DNA of 64,000 nucleotides from Phycisphaeraceae bacterium (GTDB lineage: Bacteria; Planctomycetota; Phycisphaerae; Phycisphaerales; Phycisphaeraceae). The stretch covers positions 310,001 through 374,000 of the forward strand of contig JADZCR010000003.1 in NCBI GenBank assembly GCA_020851465.1, read 5' to 3'. Under the pieces are notes generated by a model that saw only the letters and a program-made list of their open reading frames with translations, made no database searches and was not told the origin of the DNA. Below are positions 54,672 to 63,326 of this stretch, in pieces; within the stretch, counting starts at the first letter, position 1, and each line of letters starts with the position of its first letter. The position numbers and the translations under genes were made by a program.

Positions 54672-55439
54672 GTGATTCCAAACAATCTAAACGTGTATTC
54701 ACGATTGGACTCGCCGATTTTTAATTCGGTCGTCGCAGCAGTAGGTGTAACATCGCTTACCGTTTCCTGCGATGTGTGCGCCGCCAGAGTTTTTGATTCG
54801 GGTGAAGCTGACTGCGCCTATGTGGATGCACGACGACTTGGGCTGTCACCCAGTGTGGAACAAACCCTTCAAGAGTGGCCTCGCAAACCGGATTCGGTAT
54901 TTGAGTTCTCGCGGCAGGCTCAATTAACCAACAGCACATTTCGCCCCCAGAAATGGCTGGAAGACTCCTCACTCAATGGAGAGCGATACCTGGGACTGAC
55001 TGACACGCGATGCAAGATTGTTGACTGTTTCTGCCTCACCTTCCCGCTAAATGATCACACTTGGGCGATGTTCGCGTATCTGCGTTGTGGGAATAGTGCC
55101 GCATTTTCGCCGGATGAGATGCAACTGCTGGAACAGATCAAGCCGGCCATCACTCGCACGATCCGCAACGGCTACAACTGCCAGTTACGATTGACTCAGC
55201 AAGCCATCGCGCAAAACGGCGGCACGTCTCCGCCACATCTCGGCACCGATGAAATGATCACCCGCCTCAGTCGCACGGAGCGACACATCCTGCAGTACCT
55301 CTTCACCCCCGCAACCGAACGGCAAATTGCACAGTCAATCCACCGTTCACCCCATACCGTTCACGTTCACGTCAAAAATATTTATCGTAAGCTCGGCATT
55401 AACTCACGGCGTCAACTACAGGTACTGAAAGCCCCTTGA
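54672..55439 (+). CDS. LuxR-type HTH transcriptional regulator
   Basis: A 255-residue regulator. The C-terminal 60 residues are a LuxR/GerE helix-turn-helix (LSRTERHILQYLFTPATERQ, then IHRSPHTVHVHVKNIYRKLG). The N-terminal 180 residues form an unassigned sensor-like domain, possibly GAF- or autoinducer-binding-like, with several Cys (SCDVCAARVF, CKIVDCFCL). There is no receiver domain, so it is not a classic two-component regulator. The start is GTG at 54672. It is divergent from fliD, which makes flagellar control a reasonable but untested guess. GC is a little below average. Confidence 0.88.
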   Translation: MIPNNLNVYSRLDSPIFNSVVAAVGVTSLTVSCDVCAARVFDSGEADCAYVDARRLGLSPSVEQTLQEWPRKPDSVFEFSRQAQLTNSTFRPQKWLEDSSLNGERYLGLTDTRCKIVDCFCLTFPLNDHTWAMFAYLRCGNSAAFSPDEMQLLEQIKPAITRTIRNGYNCQLRLTQQAIAQNGGTSPPHLGTDEMITRLSRTERHILQYLFTPATERQIAQSIHRSPHTVHVHVKNIYRKLGINSRRQLQVLKAP

Positions 55440-55478
55440 ATTCTGCTGAATTCCTGTGGTTTGCCATTCTCGCCGGGA

Positions 55479-56357
55479 TCATGACGGTGTCGCGGCGTCA
55501 CTGTCAAGAAATGACTTGACCCGTTTGAGATCCGACCACACCTTGCGACGTGTTTCTTCGTTGTAATTTCTCAATACATAGGCTGGATGAAACGTGGGCA
55601 TGACCGGGATGTAAGGCCCTTCCGGCGACAGCCCTCGAAACGTATCCCACTGCCCGCGAATCGAGGAGATGTTGCGATCAGTGCTGAGAATAAGTTTTGC
55701 GGCTGGACCGCCAAGGGTGACGATCGCACGCGGCTGGATGGTCATCAATTGACGTTTGAGGTAACCCCAGCAAGCCTCCACCTCCACAGGCGTTGGCGCG
55801 CGATTCCCCGGCGGACGGCATTTGACCACATTCGCAATGTAAACATCCTCCCGCTTGTAACCCATTGCCACAATCATCTTGTCGAGCAATTCTCCCGCGC
55901 GGCCGACAAATGGACGCCCCGTCTTATCCTCTGTCTCACCCGGCCCTTCGCCGATAAACATCAGCTTGGCATCAGGATCACCCTCGCCGAACACCGTCTG
56001 TGTCCGTCTTTCGCAGAGTATGCACTTGGTACACCCTTCCACCTCGGTTTGTCGAAGCTCTGTGAGAATACGAATCTTTGTCGCAGAGTCGAGTTGTTTG
56101 TACAGCCCCGGCTGCAATGGTACTTCCGGTGACGCCTGAATTGGTGTGACGACTTGGTTGGATGATGCAGAAGATCGTGGAGTCGAGGTCTTTAATCCCG
56201 CAGAGTGCGTCGAGGGAGAATTGGGGACGTCATTCGGTTGTGAGAGACCTTCCGTGAGGGTATTGCTGCGCGTTCCAATTGGTACCGTCCGTACCCCCAT
56301 CAGATGATCCGTCAACAGGTGCTGTCGAAGAATACGCTTTCGCCGTTTGGCATCCAT
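55479..56357 (-). CDS. Family-4 uracil-DNA glycosylase (Fe-S)
   Basis: A 292-residue enzyme that removes uracil from DNA. The Fe-S ligand candidates are C109 and C112 (GCTKC), C180 (VVKCRPPGNRAP) and C196 (EACWGYL). Motif A is GEGPGETED and motif B is HPAYVLR. The catalytic core covers residues of about 95-285; the first 90 are Ser/Pro/Thr-rich and likely disordered. Family-4 enzymes are common in thermophiles, actinobacteria and planctomycetes. The ATG at 56357 is the first start. Confidence 0.94.
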   Translation of the reverse strand: MDAKRRKRILRQHLLTDHLMGVRTVPIGTRSNTLTEGLSQPNDVPNSPSTHSAGLKTSTPRSSASSNQVVTPIQASPEVPLQPGLYKQLDSATKIRILTELRQTEVEGCTKCILCERRTQTVFGEGDPDAKLMFIGEGPGETEDKTGRPFVGRAGELLDKMIVAMGYKREDVYIANVVKCRPPGNRAPTPVEVEACWGYLKRQLMTIQPRAIVTLGGPAAKLILSTDRNISSIRGQWDTFRGLSPEGPYIPVMPTFHPAYVLRNYNEETRRKVWSDLKRVKSFLDSDAATPS

Positions 56358-56572
56358 ATGTCAAAGGATAAATCCAGCCGGATCAATTAACCAACCGTAT
56401 GACACCACTCCGGGGTACCGATTCTGCTGGATAACTTTATTTCCCTTAGCGGGTTCAGACCGATAAACCGTTGATTCTTCCAACGAAGATGAAGATTTTC
56501 CCCCAAAGCGACCGATAACATGGCAGGGGTGTACGAACTTTTCTACACTGGTTTTACTCCAAGGAACGGATT

Positions 56573-57466
56573 ATGAAGAGCGGCTATAAGATCGCGATCG
56601 TCACTGCGGTGATTTTGCTGGTAGTCATTTTTGCCTACTACCTAAAAATCGAGAAGCCTCAGCGAGCCCCTGCGGAAACCCCTGAAGTCACCACGATCAC
56701 CTCCAATGACAGCGCGGTCCCCAGCCTGCCTCCCGCAACTGATAACAGCAACACGACCGTGAGCCTGCCCCCTTCGACCGACGACATCGCTGCAAGGATG
56801 CGAACTCAGTCCGCCCCGCCTACCGATGGCACCACCAGTCAACTCGTACTCGGTGAAACGCCAACGACCCGTCCCAGTGCCGAAGCTGTCGATGCGTTCC
56901 CCCCCACTACTCGACCGGCTGAAAATACTGTTGGTACCGACCTTCGTACCAGTGGAACTGATCTACGACCCGTGGATACACAGATCCCCGAACGCTCTGT
57001 GGATCTTTTCTCCAACGATACTGAAGATACGGCCGCTTCCACCGCAAGTTCTACTTACACGATTAAGGCGGGCGACACGTTCCAATCTATCGCAGCGAAA
57101 CATCTGGGTTCCGCCAGCCGTTGGCGCGATATCGGTAAAGCCAATCCATTCGTCGAGCCTACTAAGCTCAAGATCGGCCAGGTCATCAAACTTCCAAGTG
57201 CGACCAGTGCTGTATCTGACGCCTCCGTCGAGCCTCCCCGCCGTGTCGCCGCTCGCGCAACCGATAGTGCTGTCACCACCGTCAAGCCAACGGGCATCAC
57301 TCACAAAGTTAAATTCGGCGAGACACTTTCCACGCTGGCCTACCAATACTACGGCGATCGCGGCCAGTGGAAGAAAATCTATAACGCCAACCGTGACGTC
57401 CTTCGCAATCCCGACCGCCTACCGGACGGGGTGAAGCTGACTATTCCCGCTAAATCAAGCCGATAG
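56573..57466 (+). CDS. Membrane-anchored protein with two LysM domains
   Basis: A 297-residue protein. A membrane helix near the start (AIVTAVILLVVIFAYYL) acts as anchor. A Ser/Thr/Pro-rich linker of about 130 residues follows. Two LysM domains close it: YTIKAGDTFQSIAAKHLG (about 162-208) and HKVKFGETLSTLAYQYYG (about 240-295). LysM binds N-acetylglucosamine-containing glycans such as peptidoglycan. No catalytic domain is attached, so it may tether the membrane to the wall. The ATG at 56573 has AAGGA upstream. Confidence 0.93.
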   Translation: MKSGYKIAIVTAVILLVVIFAYYLKIEKPQRAPAETPEVTTITSNDSAVPSLPPATDNSNTTVSLPPSTDDIAARMRTQSAPPTDGTTSQLVLGETPTTRPSAEAVDAFPPTTRPAENTVGTDLRTSGTDLRPVDTQIPERSVDLFSNDTEDTAASTASSTYTIKAGDTFQSIAAKHLGSASRWRDIGKANPFVEPTKLKIGQVIKLPSATSAVSDASVEPPRRVAARATDSAVTTVKPTGITHKVKFGETLSTLAYQYYGDRGQWKKIYNANRDVLRNPDRLPDGVKLTIPAKSSR

Positions 57467-57648
57467 TCGAACTCCTCGGCATCAGTTTATACGTCAAAAA
57501 TACGAAGCCGAAGTCGCCGTTCAGCTGTGTACCGAAGCTTCCTGGGGAATCGGTTTGAATCAAACTGGAACGGGTATCGGTAGGTGATTCGCGCCCAATC
57601 CCCGTCCAAGCGTGCAGGTGACTACTCGCTCCCGCTATACTCTGCCTC

Positions 57649-58728
57649 ATGGATCGTATTCTCGTCACTGGCGGGGCTGGCTTTGTCGGCTCCAACCTCG
57701 TCCGCCAACTTCAGGATGAGCATCCCGATGCTTTGATTCTCGTGATCGACGACTTTCGCGTCGGCAGTTTCTCCAATCTCGCTAGTGAAGGCGAACAAGG
57801 ATGGAGCTTCCGAGGTGAAGTCATCGCCCGATCATTGCTAGAGCTCGACATGTTTGGCATTGTCGAGGACTACAACCCCGAAGTGATCTTCCACGAAGCA
57901 TCGATCACGGACACCACCGTGACCGATCAGCAACGGATGATCGCGGAGAATGTTGAGCCATTCGAGGTCTTGCTCAATATCGCCATCGAGATGGGGGTTA
58001 AGCTTGTCTGGGCGTCCAGTGCTGCGACTTACGGGACACGCGCCAATGGTGCCACGCAACAGCGTCGCCCGTTCGAGCTTCAGGACGCAGGCCAGCCTGC
58101 CAATGTCTATGGTTTTTCCAAGTGGATCATGGAAAATCTCCACCGATCCGCATTGGCTGAAAATCCAGAGGCTCATATCGTCGGCCTGCGTTACTTCAAC
58201 GTCTTCGGTCCGGGTGAAGAAAACAAGAAACACATGTCGAGCATGATCTATCAGCTTGCCCAGCAGATGCTCGCCGGTCAGCGGCCGCGCATCTTCCGCG
58301 ATGGAGAGCAGGCCCGTGACCATGTTTACGTCAAGGATGTCGTTAATGCGACTATTGCGGCGGCGGATGATCGCGCACGCAGCGGTATCTACAACGTCGG
58401 AACAGGTAAGGCGACAACCTTCAACCAGATCATTGCCTGCCTGAATGAGTCGCTGGGAACTCGGTTTGACACGGAGTACCTCGACAATCCCTATAAGTTT
58501 TATCAGGACTACACCTGTGCGGATCTGTCACAGACCAAAGCCGGCCTGAAGTGGTCACCGCAATACGACACCAAGTCCGCCATCATCGAATACACGCGAT
58601 TCCTCAAGGCCTGCGCGGACGCCAACGCCCCACAGAAAAACGTCACGGCAAAAGCATCCACAGATGAAGAAAATCGCGGCAACGCGGAGCCTCGGCGCAA
58701 AGAAGAACGTGAAGAAAAGCGTAACTGA
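57649..58728 (+). CDS. NAD(P)-dependent sugar epimerase, HldD (ADP-heptose epimerase)-like
   Basis: A 359-residue extended short-chain dehydrogenase. The Rossmann motif is GGAGFVGSN (8-16). VIFHEASITDTT and WASSAATYG match ADP-L-glycero-D-manno-heptose 6-epimerase (HldD/RfaD), and the catalytic YxxxK is YGFSK. HldD makes the heptose precursor for lipopolysaccharide core. The highly charged C-terminal tail (about 30 residues, ending EERE) is extra. Other heptose genes (hldE, gmhA) are not here, so a related nucleotide-sugar epimerase cannot be excluded. The ATG at 57649 fits the family. Confidence 0.85.
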   Translation: MDRILVTGGAGFVGSNLVRQLQDEHPDALILVIDDFRVGSFSNLASEGEQGWSFRGEVIARSLLELDMFGIVEDYNPEVIFHEASITDTTVTDQQRMIAENVEPFEVLLNIAIEMGVKLVWASSAATYGTRANGATQQRRPFELQDAGQPANVYGFSKWIMENLHRSALAENPEAHIVGLRYFNVFGPGEENKKHMSSMIYQLAQQMLAGQRPRIFRDGEQARDHVYVKDVVNATIAAADDRARSGIYNVGTGKATTFNQIIACLNESLGTRFDTEYLDNPYKFYQDYTCADLSQTKAGLKWSPQYDTKSAIIEYTRFLKACADANAPQKNVTAKASTDEENRGNAEPRRKEEREEKRN

Positions 58729-58951
58729 CACCTAAGATCCTTCGACTTCCACGAACTTCTCCTGTGATCCAGACAATGCCTTTAGATCATGCTTGGGAGT
58801 TCTGGTAAGTTCGATCCGGAACTGCCTTGGCTTGTGGGGTACTGTTTTCAGGTCGCGCACGCGATTTATTGCCTTCTCAGGCCCATGAACCTTGGACTCC
58901 GCCCCTATTTTCTCTAGCATACCGGGCCGTTAATGCCCACGGAGGTCTGTA

Positions 58952-60877
58952 ATGATTCGTTCTGATGACGCAGCCATGACCCAGTACGAAAAAATACCCG
59001 CACAGGTCTTCGACGACTCGAAGGCTGCCAGCATCGCCGTTGCAGGTGAGATCGCCAAACTCATTCGTGACCGCGCCAAGAAAAAGCAAAAAGCTATCCT
59101 CGGACTGGCGACCGGGTCAACCCCTGTCAACGTCTATAACGAGTTGGTCCGGCTCCATAAACAGGAGAAGCTCTCCTTTAAGAACGTCATTACGTTCAAT
59201 CTTGACGAGTATTTTCCAATGCAACCGAACGAGCTTCAGAGCTATGTTCGGTTCATGAATGAACACCTTTTTGACCATATCGATATCCCGCGTAAACAGG
59301 TGCACATTCCTGACGGTACGGTGCCGGTGGAAGAGGTATTCGCACAGTGTCAGGCGTATGAAAAAGCGATTGACGATGCCGGCGGGATCGACCTGCAAAT
59401 CCTTGGTATTGGTCGGACTGGACACGTTGGCTTCAACGAGCCGGGTTCAGGCCGTAATTCACGAACACGCCTCATCACACTTGATAAGGTGACGCGACTC
59501 GACGCAGCCAGCGATTTCTTCGGCGAAGAAAATGTCCCTCGTCGCGCCATTACGATGGGCGTCGGCACGATTCTCCGCGCCAAGCGCATTCTGCTGATGG
59601 CATACGGTGAACACAAAGCTCCGGTGGTCGCTCAAGCTATCGAGGGAGAGATCACCAGCACCATCGCCGCCAGCTTCCTACAGGAGCACCCCAACGCCCA
59701 GATCATTCTCGATCGAGCAGCAGCTGCGGAGCTTACAAGGTTCAAAAGCCCCTGGCTGTTAGGCCCGATCGACTGGGATCGTCCGACGATCCGCAAAGCG
59801 GTTACCTGGCTCGCTCTTGAGCATGAAAAACCAATCCTCAAATTGACCGACGAGGACTACAACGAGGCAGGATTGCAGGATTTGCTGGCCAAGCATGGTC
59901 TTGCTTACGACATCAATATCGAAGTCTTCCGTGCCCAACAGGACACAATCACAGGCTGGCCTGGCGGTAAACCTCCCAAGGTGCAGAGGCCGGGGGATCG
60001 CCGCCGCGAGGGAGATGACATTTTCCCCAAGCGTGTCGTCATTTTCTCCCCACATCCCGACGACGACGTAATCTCAATGGGTGGCACACTCATCCGACTG
60101 GTGGATCAGGGACACGAGGTTCATGTCGCCTACCAGACCAGTGGAAATATCGCGGTATTCGATGCGGCGGCCCTGCGCTTCGCTGACTTCGCGGCAGAGT
60201 TTAATCAGATGTTCGGCATCGCCGAGCGTAAGGCATCGCAGATCGAGGCGCACATTGAAGAATTCCTTCGCAACAAAAAACCCGGACAAGTGGACAGCGA
60301 AGAAGTCCAGAAGATCAAAGGTCTGATCCGTCGCGGCGAAGCTCGTGCGGCCTGTCGCTACTGCGGCATACCTGATCGTGGAGTCCACTTCCTGGACATG
60401 CCGTTTTATGAAACCGGCCGTGTGCGTAAGAAACCAATCGGCGAGGGTGATATTCAGTTGATTGTTGACCTGCTTCAGGAAATCAAACCGCACCAGATCT
60501 ATGCAGCAGGTGATCTTTCCGATCCGCACGGCACACACCGGGTCTGCCTTGCTGCGATTTTCGCAGCCATGGATCGATTGAAAACCGCCGATTGGCGCAA
60601 GACCTGCGATCTATGGCTCTACCGCGGTGCATGGCAGGAGTGGGGCGTCCATGAGATCGAGATGGCGGTACCGCTTTCGCCGATCGAAGTGATGCGTAAA
60701 CGCATCGCAATCTTCAAACACGAATCGCAAAAGGACCGCGCTCTTTTCCCCGGCAGCGATAGCCGTGAGTTCTGGCAGCGGGCGGAGGATCGAAACAGGA
60801 AAACCGCGAAGCTTTATGACAAACTCGGCCTCGCGGAGTACGAGGCGATCGAGGGCTTTGTCAAGTGGAAAGGCTGA
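58952..60877 (+). CDS. nagB: Glucosamine-6-phosphate deaminase fused to a PIG-L-type deacetylase
   Basis: A 641-residue fusion. The N-terminal 270 residues are NagB-like (GLATGSTPVNVYNELV, NLDEYFP, GIGRTGHVGFNEPGS), converting glucosamine-6-phosphate to fructose-6-phosphate and ammonia. The C-terminal part has VVIFSPHPDDDVISMGGTL and the late DLSDPHGTHRV, the zinc motif of PIG-L/LmbE N-acetylglucosaminyl deacetylases. One polypeptide could therefore deacetylate an N-acetylated amino sugar and then deaminate the product. Similar fusions occur in Bacteroidetes and planctomycetes. The ATG at 58952 follows GGAGG at seven bases. Confidence 0.95.
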   Translation: MIRSDDAAMTQYEKIPAQVFDDSKAASIAVAGEIAKLIRDRAKKKQKAILGLATGSTPVNVYNELVRLHKQEKLSFKNVITFNLDEYFPMQPNELQSYVRFMNEHLFDHIDIPRKQVHIPDGTVPVEEVFAQCQAYEKAIDDAGGIDLQILGIGRTGHVGFNEPGSGRNSRTRLITLDKVTRLDAASDFFGEENVPRRAITMGVGTILRAKRILLMAYGEHKAPVVAQAIEGEITSTIAASFLQEHPNAQIILDRAAAAELTRFKSPWLLGPIDWDRPTIRKAVTWLALEHEKPILKLTDEDYNEAGLQDLLAKHGLAYDINIEVFRAQQDTITGWPGGKPPKVQRPGDRRREGDDIFPKRVVIFSPHPDDDVISMGGTLIRLVDQGHEVHVAYQTSGNIAVFDAAALRFADFAAEFNQMFGIAERKASQIEAHIEEFLRNKKPGQVDSEEVQKIKGLIRRGEARAACRYCGIPDRGVHFLDMPFYETGRVRKKPIGEGDIQLIVDLLQEIKPHQIYAAGDLSDPHGTHRVCLAAIFAAMDRLKTADWRKTCDLWLYRGAWQEWGVHEIEMAVPLSPIEVMRKRIAIFKHESQKDRALFPGSDSREFWQRAEDRNRKTAKLYDKLGLAEYEAIEGFVKWKG

Positions 60878-60935
60878 TCCGTTAACCAGCAGCTAACCAT
60901 ACTCGGTGTGCCATCGGCTTTTATCAGCGACTTCA

Positions 60936-61787
60936 ATGGATATCAAAATGACACCGCAGAAACCATCACAGTTTGCCCTCGTTTCCTGGGCTACTCACGC
61001 TAAAACTCCCGCGGAACTGGCCGCACGTGTCAAGGAAATCGGCCTGAATAAGATTCAGATGCACCTTGCTCTTGCATACGCCGACCCCGCGGTATGGGGC
61101 AATGTTCAGAGCGATCTGCGAAAAGAAGGCATCGAGATTATTTCTGGAATGTTCGGAACCACGGGAGAAGACTACTCGACGCTTGAGACAATTCGTCTGA
61201 CTGGCGGATTCATTCCCGACAAACATTGGGAAGCTAACTGGAAGGCTGTTCAGGATAATACGAAAGTTGCTGCGGCTATGGGCCTCAAGCTCATCAGCAC
61301 ACACTCCGGGTTTCTACCTGACGACAAAAAAGATCCAAACTTCAATAAGCTCGTCGATCGTATCTCACAGGTCGCAAAGCACCTTGGCCAGCACGGCATC
61401 ACGATGCTCTTTGAGACCGGCCAAGAGACCGCTGACACCCTGTGGCAATTCCTTCAAGCATTAGATCAAAACGGTGCCAGCAACACGGGTGTAAATTTTG
61501 ATCCGGCAAACATGATTCTCTACGACAAAGGCGACCCCATCGCATCATTGAAAAAACTCATGCCTCGTGTGAAACAGGTACACATCAAAGACGCAGTGCG
61601 TACAAAGACTCCCGGTACATGGGGAACCGAGGTGCCAATCGGAGAAGGACAGGTCGATTGGAAATCATTTATTCAGGTGCTCTCTGAAGGTGATTTCCAA
61701 GGTCACCTGGTTATCGAGCGTGAAGCGGGACAGGATCGCGTAGGTGACGTACGGAAGGCGATCGCACACGTATCACAATTCATGTAA
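60936..61787 (+). CDS. Sugar phosphate isomerase/epimerase-type TIM barrel (AP_endonuc_2 family)
   Basis: A 283-residue xylose-isomerase-like TIM barrel. GLKLISTHSGFLPDDKKD, TMLFETGQETADTLWQFL, TGVNFDPANMILYDKGDP, KQVHIKDAVRT and FQGHLVIEREAGQDR are the usual metal and strand blocks (Glu, Asp, His, Glu). Members isomerise or epimerise keto-sugars or oxidised inositols; the substrate is not identifiable. The start is uncertain between ATG 60936 and ATG 60948. It follows the NagB/PIG-L gene after 58 bases on the same strand, so shared amino-sugar metabolism is plausible. Confidence 0.9.
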   Translation: MDIKMTPQKPSQFALVSWATHAKTPAELAARVKEIGLNKIQMHLALAYADPAVWGNVQSDLRKEGIEIISGMFGTTGEDYSTLETIRLTGGFIPDKHWEANWKAVQDNTKVAAAMGLKLISTHSGFLPDDKKDPNFNKLVDRISQVAKHLGQHGITMLFETGQETADTLWQFLQALDQNGASNTGVNFDPANMILYDKGDPIASLKKLMPRVKQVHIKDAVRTKTPGTWGTEVPIGEGQVDWKSFIQVLSEGDFQGHLVIEREAGQDRVGDVRKAIAHVSQFM

Positions 61788-61848
61788 CGAACGGACAACA
61801 TAAAGCGTTCTTTACTTTTTTGTTTTCAAAATTTGATGCGACTATGAG

Positions 61849-61876
61849 TTGCTCTGGCGAAACTCGGTGTTAGTAT
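61849..61876 (+). promoter_or_regulatory. Probable sigma-70-type promoter of the candidate 6S RNA gene
   Basis: TTGCTC (61849-61854) and TAGTAT (61871-61876) are separated by 16 bases. They share 4 and 4 of 6 positions with the consensus boxes. The predicted start, near 61884, falls just before the closing stem of the RNA. Confidence 0.5.
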
Positions 61877-61884
61877 CGAAGAAC

Positions 61885-62125
61885 AAGTGAAGATTGCTTC
61901 CGCCTGCGGGGTTCGCGCAACGATGTCAGATTTTTTGCTCGAACCTTTCAGAACCCCAAGGGAGCCGGTCTGGGCGCGAAGATCAAGCCACCCACGAGTG
62001 GAAGATCGGGATAGCCTGGCGACGCACCCACGTGCAATTGGGGTTCGAGTAAAACCATCGGACGACCCAGGTGGACGGGAGACAATCGAATCTTCAAAGC
62101 GGTCCGCTCAGGCGGGCCGTTTTTG
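61885..62125 (+). ncRNA. ssrS: Candidate 6S RNA (ssrS)
   Basis: This stretch of about 240 bases has no coding frame but can fold as one long interrupted hairpin. The closing stem is GAAGATT (61889-61895) with AATCTTC (62089-62095). Further in, CTTCCG pairs with CGGGAG, CCTG(C)GG with CCCAGG, CGATG with CATCG, AACCCCAA with TTGGGGTT and TGGGCGC with GCACCCA. The 3' half (CTGGCGACGCACCCACGTG, then GGGGTTCGAGT) resembles the corresponding part of E. coli 6S RNA by eye. 6S RNA binds the housekeeping RNA polymerase and regulates it in stationary phase. A promoter and terminator flank it. Another long-hairpin sRNA is the alternative. Confidence 0.6.
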
Positions 62126-62128
62126 TTT
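62097..62128 (+). terminator. Intrinsic terminator of the candidate 6S RNA gene
   Basis: CGGTCCGC (62100-62107) pairs with GCGGGCCG (62112-62119), one G-U pair, around loop TCAG, followed by TTTTTGTTTT. It directly follows the RNA closing stem and lies 73 bases before the serine acetyltransferase start. Confidence 0.85.
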
Positions 62129-62200
62129 TGTGCGCCGTCCTTTCTCGACTATTCTCCATGTCTTGTCACAAACAGGCTGGAAATGCCGTAACATTTCCGT

Positions 62201-63196
62201 ATGTCTCCGAAAGATAAACTCGACAAATCCGCACGCTCAGGCAAGGAGCTGCGTTCCAGCCTGCTGGTAACGCGCATCGTTGAAAGCTACGAGTCGCAGA
62301 AGCGAATCACTCACTTCAACTCCACTTTCCTCCCCAACAGGGTCAGGACGATCCACGTAATCGAATTGCTGCGGCAGTTATTTTTTCCCGGCTTGTTTGA
62401 GGACCAGAAGCTCAAGCCGGAAACGATTCATTACCACGTCGGCGACCTCGTTGAGAAAATCCGTGAAGGGCTATACGAGCAGGTCCGCCAGTCATTGCGG
62501 TATCGGGAAAGCCAACAACGAAGCCAGGGGAAAGGTGACGAAGGCGAGGCGTGCGATCAGGAAGCTGACCGCATCACACAGGAGTTTCTCGAGCGCATCC
62601 CGGAATTGCGGCGACTGCTGGCACTGGACGTCAAAGCTGGATTTGACGGAGACCCTGCGGCAGAAAGCACGGACGAGATTATTTTCTGCTATCCCGGTCT
62701 CGATGCAATTTTCATCCATCGCGTTGCGCATGAATTTTACAAGCTCAAGGTGCCGCTGTTGCCGCGCATCATGAGCGAATACGCGCACAACGAGACCGGC
62801 ATCGACATTCACCCCGGCGCCACGATTGGCGAGTCATTCTTCATCGATCACGGTACGGGTGTCGTCATTGGTGAAACAACGCACATTGGAAACCGCGTCA
62901 AGATTTACCAGAGCGTGACCCTCGGTGCCCTCTCAACCAAGGGCGGCCAATCATGGCGCGGCCGCAAGCGACACCCCACCATCGAAGATGATGTGACGAT
63001 TTATGCCAACGCCACCATTCTTGGCGGTGAGACGATCATCGGAGCCGGTGCAACGATCAACGGCGGAGTATTTGTCACGCGATCCGTACCCGCCGGCCAT
63101 ACGGTCGCAATGGAGCCACCCGTACTCAAAGTCAGCCAGAAGCCGGGTAAAACACGTAAGAACGACGTGGAAACTGATTCTGATTTTCAGTTGTAA
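62201..63196 (+). CDS. cysE: Serine O-acetyltransferase (CysE/EpsC-like)
   Basis: A 331-residue enzyme that acetylates serine to O-acetylserine, the first step of cysteine synthesis. The N-terminal helical part (about 1-190) is followed by a left-handed beta-helix of hexapeptide repeats. Landmarks are GIDIHPGATIGESFFIDHG, GVVIGETTHIGNRVKIYQSV, HPTIEDDVTIYANATILGG and VPAGHTVAMEPP. The Asp-His pair of FFIDHG supplies catalysis. The length is longer than E. coli CysE (273), mainly through the charged N-terminal region. The ATG at 62201 is the first in frame. Confidence 0.94.
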   Translation: MSPKDKLDKSARSGKELRSSLLVTRIVESYESQKRITHFNSTFLPNRVRTIHVIELLRQLFFPGLFEDQKLKPETIHYHVGDLVEKIREGLYEQVRQSLRYRESQQRSQGKGDEGEACDQEADRITQEFLERIPELRRLLALDVKAGFDGDPAAESTDEIIFCYPGLDAIFIHRVAHEFYKLKVPLLPRIMSEYAHNETGIDIHPGATIGESFFIDHGTGVVIGETTHIGNRVKIYQSVTLGALSTKGGQSWRGRKRHPTIEDDVTIYANATILGGETIIGAGATINGGVFVTRSVPAGHTVAMEPPVLKVSQKPGKTRKNDVETDSDFQL

Positions 63197-63326
63197 CGCG
63201 ATACAAAGGTCACGAATAGGCGGCCTGCAACCGTCCGCTTATAAGTCAGCTCGCTTGGAACCGTCACCATCCTTTGATGGAAATTTTCTTATTTCCTCAA
63301 CAGTACCCTGCCTATGATTTCGCGCC

